Shown here in pieces: positions 8,464 through 11,494 of a DNA stretch of 11,494 nt; the first letter of the stretch is position 1, and every line of letters starts with the position of its first letter. The notes below the pieces were generated by a model. It was not told the origin of the DNA. It saw only the letters and a program-made list of their open reading frames with translations, and ran no database searches. Source of the DNA: an uncultured Atopobiaceae bacterium (GTDB taxonomy: Bacteria; Actinomycetota; Coriobacteriia; Coriobacteriales; Atopobiaceae); assembly GCA_900770865.1 (NCBI GenBank), contig CAAGLU010000061.1, positions 1-11,494 on the forward strand, read 5' to 3'. Both the position numbers and the translations under genes were made by a program.

Positions 8464-8505
8464 CTCGTGAGGACCTGTTCCGCCAGCGGGGTCCCGTGAC
8501 ACGAG
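8464..8505 (-). terminator. Possible prsW terminator (imperfect)
   Basis: CTCGTG (8464-8469)/CACGAG (8500-8505) encloses GGACC (8471-8475)/GGTCC (8490-8494), with a five-base bulge on one side and a 14-base loop. It lies just after the prsW stop on the minus strand, and the sequence beyond it becomes T-rich (TCTAGTTCTATTTCTT) after about 7 bases. Confidence 0.38.
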
Positions 8506-8519
8506 GGGGCGCGTCACCT

Positions 8520-9251
8520 CTACGCGAAGCGCTTGTCGTGCTTAGCCGCCGAACGCACCACGAGGAACACAATCACGTAGATCAGGGCAATTACCAGGAG
8601 AAACGTTCCGTCTCCGTAGTCTGCCAGCGTTGCCGTGGCATCGTAGAGCCCGTGCAGCAGGGCCGAGAGCGCAAAGCCAACAACTACGCACAGCACAGAG
8701 CCAATGCGGCGCCCCCTAACGGCAAGGTACTTGGCCTCCCCGTAGAGCATGCCAAACAGCACGGCAAAGCCCATGTGAGCAGGAATGGCCATGACGGCGC
8801 GGCTCATGAGCACGCCTGTACCATAGTTGAGCCCGTACATGACGTTCTCCATGCCGGCAAACCCCAGCGACGTGAAGACCGCATACACCACGCCGTCGTA
8901 GCGGCAGTTGAACGCGGGGTTGTTCCACGTGGCGCGCCCCATGAGGATGTACTTGCACGCCTCCTCGATGACGCCCACCACCACAAAATCCGAGAGCAGC
9001 TCAAAGCCTAGGGTGTTCTCGTCAAGGCCGGACAGAAGGCCAAAGACGGACATTCCTACCTGCTCGAACACGCCGGCGAGGAAGGCTGCCAGCACTCCTC
9101 GCAGAATCAGGCGCGAGAGAAGTCCTGATGGCTCCTTCTCCAAGGGGTCGAGGTTATAGACATAGCGCATGAGGGCCACGGCAGGTCCAATGGCAAGGAT
9201 GAGAAAGAACAGCAGGTAGAGCGTGAAGCCGTTTGCCAGGAGAAAGAACAT
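8520..9251 (-). CDS. PrsW-family intramembrane glutamic protease
   Basis: A 243-residue polytopic membrane protein of the PrsW (M82-type) family, proteases that cut membrane proteins such as anti-sigma factors within the bilayer. The conserved motifs are visible: VIEEACKY (94-101; E96, E97), F-A-G-M-E135-N (around 131-136), IPAH159MGF, and LLH200GLYD204. About seven to eight hydrophobic segments run from residue 4 to the C-terminus, which ends in a basic stretch. The open frame runs up to 9365, but ATG 9251 is chosen because GGAAAGG (9264-9258) lies six bases upstream and the first membrane segment starts there; the upstream extension is not PrsW-like. No anti-sigma factor gene is in the window, so its substrate is unknown. 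Upstream on the same strand is the antiporter gene, 227 bases away, with two alternative hairpins between them. Confidence 0.85.
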   Translation of the reverse strand: MFFLLANGFTLYLLFFLILAIGPAVALMRYVYNLDPLEKEPSGLLSRLILRGVLAAFLAGVFEQVGMSVFGLLSGLDENTLGFELLSDFVVVGVIEEACKYILMGRATWNNPAFNCRYDGVVYAVFTSLGFAGMENVMYGLNYGTGVLMSRAVMAIPAHMGFAVLFGMLYGEAKYLAVRGRRIGSVLCVVVGFALSALLHGLYDATATLADYGDGTFLLVIALIYVIVFLVVRSAAKHDKRFA

Positions 9252-9314
9252 GGAGAACCTTTCCGCGAAAACTATGCTGGATGGAAGGTTACTCCATTGC
9301 TGCGGTAACGTGCG

Positions 9315-9352
9315 CTCCGGCGCCAAAACGGCGCCGGAGGTTGCGTTTTGGC
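9315..9352. terminator. Strong hairpin with a mutually exclusive alternative
   Basis: CTCCGGCGCC (9315-9324) and GGCGCCGGAG (9330-9339) form a perfect 10-pair stem around AAAAC, followed on the plus strand by GTTGCGTTTT. A second perfect stem GCCAAAACG (9322-9330)/CGTTTTGGC (9344-9352) shares bases with it, so only one can form. It lies downstream of the antiporter gene and upstream of prsW on the minus strand, where it lacks a T-tract. It may end antiporter transcripts or form a switch ahead of prsW. Confidence 0.45.
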
Positions 9353-9381
9353 AGTAAGAACGCACGAAACCCTCGCTGCGG

Positions 9382-9435
9382 CGTCAGTCTGTGGGCCGCC
9401 GTCAACCTGTGAGCCGGCGTCAGCCTGTGGGGTCG
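9382..9435. repeat. Three tandem copies of an 18-bp unit
   Basis: CGTCAGTCTGTGGGCCGC, CGTCAACCTGTGAGCCGG and CGTCAGCCTGTGGGGTCG follow each other without a gap at 9382, 9400 and 9418. They differ at a few positions only. Shorter CGTC-led pieces continue to about 9475. The unit is six codons long, and read on the minus strand it is in the same frame as the antiporter gene that ends at 9479, giving hexapeptides of the type (V/A/T)-D-(A/G)-G-(S/P)-Q. Confidence 0.75.
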
Positions 9436-9478
9436 CCGTCGGCACGGCGTGGCCGTCAACCCGGCGTCGTTCCCGTCC

Positions 9479-10858
9479 CTACGCCGCGGCGCGCATGCGG
9501 CGCACGTCGTCGGCAGGCGTGAGGCCCAGAAGCTGCGCCGGCCTGCTGTCGGGGAACTCCGGGCGCCTGTGCTGCCAGATGCTAATCACCAGTGTCCACA
9601 GCGGCAGGAGGTAGCAGAACGTCGCCGCCACAATGCTCAGCGCGGGCGCACCCACGCTGGAGAGCACCGCCACATTGGAGATGGACCACGGCACAAGCGG
9701 GCTCACAATAACAACGCTGTTCTCCAGGTCAAGCGCAAGCGCGCTCCCCGTGCCCTCGGTGCGGCGGCATAGCTGGTCGGTAAGCATGATGGCAAGCGTC
9801 TGGTTGCACGCCACCATGCACGAGACCACGCTGGTGGCAAGTACGCCAATGAACGGGGTGGACTTGCGCGAGAAGCCCGTGACCAGCCCCACGGCACCGT
9901 CCAGCAGACCCGTCTTCTTGAAGATGCCCGCATAGGTGGAAGAGATGCCCACCACGAGCGTCACGTTGGCCATTGAGATGACCCCACCGCCGTCGATGAG
10001 CGGTACCACCGCAGGGTCTGTGGCGTGGTAGCCAAAGACGAGAAGTTGCGGCAGCTCGGCAGGCGAGACCCCCTGAATTCCCACGCACACTACGCATGCA
10101 GCGCCAAGGCTCGCTGCCATCGCAACCAACACGTTCACATGGGCAACCGAGAGCACCACAACGAACACCGCCGGAACAATGACCGGCCAGGAAAGCGAGA
10201 ACTTCTCGGCAAGCGCAGACGCAACACCCGCGGCGCTAGAGCTGCCCGCAGCCTGCGCTCCCATAGCAAGGTACGCCGCGCAAGCTACCAAGAACGGTAC
10301 CAGCCCGGTTCGCAGCATGCGGCGAACGTTGTTGTAGAGGCTCGTGCCCGTGAGCCTGGAAACAAGGACGGCGCTTCCCGAGAGGGGAGAGCAGCGGTCG
10401 CCAAAGTAGCAACCCGCCAGCACAGCACCGCCTGTGGCCAGCTCGTTTGCGCCCATCGCGTGCGAGACGGCCATGCAGATTACGCCCATCGTGGCTGCCG
10501 TGCCAAAGGCCGTGCCCATGAGCAGCGACATGAGGCAGCAGAGGAGAAATGCCGCAAGCACGGCTGCAGATGGCTGGATGAGCGACGAGGACCAGCTCAC
10601 GATTGCCGCAATGGTGCCAGAGGCTCGCCACGCCGCGGCAAGCGCGCCCGCAACCACAAAGAGGCCGAGCATGGACGCAACGGAACGCATGGATGACGCG
10701 CCGGCGCGAAACAGCTCGGGGAGGCGGACGCCGCGGTACATACCGTAGGCAAGGAAGAGCGCAAGGCCAGCAGCCAGAATTGCGGCAAGAGGAATGCCCA
10801 TGGCCGTACCCACCACGAGCATCCCCGCAAACACCCCAAGCGTTGCCGTCTCCGCCAT
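9479..10858 (-). CDS. NhaC-family Na+/H+ antiporter-like transporter
   Basis: A 459-residue integral membrane protein with about a dozen hydrophobic segments. The hallmark of the NhaC family is at 149-168: GCYFGDRCSPLSGSAVL, followed by SRLTGTSLYNNVRRM; the first membrane segments are MGIPLAAILAAGLALFLAYG and the C-terminal half repeats the design with glycine/serine-rich broken helices (DGGGVISMANVTLVVGISS). Members exchange Na+ with H+ at the cytoplasmic membrane, while others exchange organic acids or amino acids; which applies here cannot be told. The open frame extends to 11038, but ATG 10858 has AAGGA eight bases upstream (10871-10867), and the upstream part overlaps the regulator's promoter and is not conserved in style. 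The divergent LysR-type gene probably controls it. The protein stops at TAG 9481-9479, after which the same frame stays open for 68 codons with short repeats. Confidence 0.85.
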   Translation of the reverse strand: MAETATLGVFAGMLVVGTAMGIPLAAILAAGLALFLAYGMYRGVRLPELFRAGASSMRSVASMLGLFVVAGALAAAWRASGTIAAIVSWSSSLIQPSAAVLAAFLLCCLMSLLMGTAFGTAATMGVICMAVSHAMGANELATGGAVLAGCYFGDRCSPLSGSAVLVSRLTGTSLYNNVRRMLRTGLVPFLVACAAYLAMGAQAAGSSSAAGVASALAEKFSLSWPVIVPAVFVVVLSVAHVNVLVAMAASLGAACVVCVGIQGVSPAELPQLLVFGYHATDPAVVPLIDGGGVISMANVTLVVGISSTYAGIFKKTGLLDGAVGLVTGFSRKSTPFIGVLATSVVSCMVACNQTLAIMLTDQLCRRTEGTGSALALDLENSVVIVSPLVPWSISNVAVLSSVGAPALSIVAATFCYLLPLWTLVISIWQHRRPEFPDSRPAQLLGLTPADDVRRMRAAA

Positions 10859-10898
10859 GTCCCTCGTCCTTCTCAGCGCGTTAGTCTCAGCATGAGAA

Positions 10899-10927
10899 AC
10901 GCTATGGACATACAACAACCAAGTCAA
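10899..10927 (-). promoter_or_regulatory. Possible antiporter promoter
   Basis: TTGACT (10927-10922) on the minus strand is five of six to the -35 consensus, and 17 bases downstream lies the weak -10 TAGCGT (10904-10899). The 5' untranslated region would include the small dyad TCTCA-GCA-TGAGA (10885-10897). A weak -10 would fit an activator-dependent promoter. Confidence 0.35.
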
Positions 10928-10929
10928 AC

Positions 10930-10950
10930 TGATAAATCTAGTATGTATCA
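10930..10950. promoter_or_regulatory. LysR-type operator candidate
   Basis: TGATA-N11-TATCA (10930-10950) is an interrupted dyad with seven of ten symmetric pairs, in the AT-rich gap between the divergent antiporter and LysR genes. LysR proteins bind T-N11-A dyads in this position. It lies directly upstream of the predicted antiporter -35. A pair of direct repeats TATGGACA(TA)CAACA (10903-10917 and 10967-10979) flanks it, 64 bases apart. Confidence 0.5.
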
Positions 10951-11039
10951 CAAGTAAGTTTTGTAATATGGACACAACAGGGCAAACGTGATGGGGCTGC
11001 CCGTCTGCCTGCATGAGATTTGCAGAGAGGTGCTGCAAG

Positions 11040-11494
11040 GTGAACTTTCAGACCATGGACTACTTTGTTGCCATTGCCGAGGAGCGCAGCTTTACGCGGG
11101 CGGCAAGCCGGCTGCACGTGAGCCAGCAGACCCTCTCGGCTAGCGTTGCCGCGGCAGAGCGCGAGCTTGGGGTGCGGCTGGTAGAGCGCACGGTCCCGCT
11201 GACGCTCACCTATGCGGGCGAGGAGTTTCTCGGCTACGCTCGGCGCTTCCAGGCCCAGCAGCGCGCCATGGGCCAGGAGTTCCGCGACATTGCGCACAAC
11301 GACCGAGGGAGGATTCGCGTGGGCGTCACGGCAACGCGCGGCCACATCATCATGCCGCGGGCCATTGCCATGTTCCAGCGCGCGCACCCGCACATCTCGA
11401 TCGCGCTCTTCGAGGGCGAGAATGACGAGCTTGTGGACGAGCTTGGGGAAGGTCGCCTCGACATGATCGTGGCCACCGTCGCCGAGCACGTGCC
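11040..11494 (+). CDS. LysR-family transcriptional regulator, 3' partial
   Basis: A DNA-binding regulator, cut by the window end after 151 codons; LysR proteins are usually about 300 residues. The N-terminal winged helix-turn-helix is clear: YFVAIAEERSFTRAASRLHV (8-27) followed by SQQTLSASVAAAERELGVRL (28-47), then the linker helix to about residue 90, and the start of the effector domain RIRVGVTATRGHIIMP (91-106). The start is GTG 11040, with AGAGAGG (11024-11030) nine bases upstream; it gives the normal five or six residues before the conserved YF. ATG 11055 is a less likely alternative. The gene is divergent from the NhaC-type antiporter, the arrangement in which LysR proteins typically control their neighbour and themselves. 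The effector is unknown. Confidence 0.92.
   Translation, partial: MNFQTMDYFVAIAEERSFTRAASRLHVSQQTLSASVAAAERELGVRLVERTVPLTLTYAGEEFLGYARRFQAQQRAMGQEFRDIAHNDRGRIRVGVTATRGHIIMPRAIAMFQRAHPHISIALFEGENDELVDELGEGRLDMIVATVAEHV

Noticed and set aside
8496..9011. Plus-strand 171-codon frame over prsW
   Set aside because: It is the shadow of the prsW gene, His/Arg/Gln-rich and without a domain.
9382..9435. Tandem 18-bp repeats as a CRISPR array or origin iterons
   Set aside because: Copies are directly adjacent with no spacers, so not CRISPR; no replication gene or DnaA-type boxes nearby, so not iterons.
9449..9772. Plus-strand 107-codon frame at the antiporter end
   Set aside because: It overlaps the antiporter C-terminus and has an Arg/His-rich composition typical of antisense shadows in GC-rich DNA.

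Overview
The window is GC-rich, protein-dense bacterial DNA. Codon use favours G/C at third positions, Shine-Dalgarno sites are short and strong, and several GTG starts occur. The gene content (Lhr-like helicase, 438-residue HisRS with a four-Cys-pair insertion, PrsW, NhaC, a LysR regulator, a sugar-coated-looking beta-solenoid exported protein) and the base composition suggest an anaerobic actinobacterium of the class Coriobacteriia (Olsenella/Atopobium/Collinsella type). That assignment is inference; there is no rRNA in the window to confirm it.

Layout. 1-2379 (+): 3' part of a large Lhr-like DEVH helicase, cut at its 5' end by the window edge. 2376-2410: a promoter-like stretch holding a perfect Gram-positive LexA core (GAAC-N4-GTTC), directly before an unrecognised 201-residue gene (2547-3152, +). 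3153-3608: a compact locus not captured by ordinary gene calling: a 31-residue single-pass membrane peptide (3325-3420, +) of the holin-like/type I toxin kind, facing a predicted antisense RNA on the minus strand (about 3510 to 3411) with its own -10 box, a U-turn-type loop and a terminator that overlaps the toxin 3' end. This looks like a complete type I toxin-antitoxin module. 3609-4487 (-): YjdF/DUF2238-like membrane protein. 4713-5504 (+): conserved TIM-barrel protein with a perfect terminator after it. 5709-6836 (+): exported beta-solenoid protein whose ribosome site sits inside an inverted repeat. 6946-8262 (+): hisS, with a strongly structured leader and a 15-bp terminator. 8520-9251 (-): PrsW-type intramembrane protease. 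9479-10858 (-): NhaC-family antiporter, divergent from 11040-end (+), a LysR-type regulator cut by the window end; a dyad (TGATA-N11-TATCA) lies between them.

The genes are mostly single transcription units on alternating strands, each with its own terminator, rather than one operon. Functional links that the layout supports are: LexA box to the 2547 gene, toxin peptide to its antisense RNA, and LysR regulator to the antiporter. Two further points deserve attention: a stop-free, in-frame 68-codon extension with hexapeptide repeats directly after the antiporter stop codon, and two mutually exclusive hairpins just upstream of prsW.
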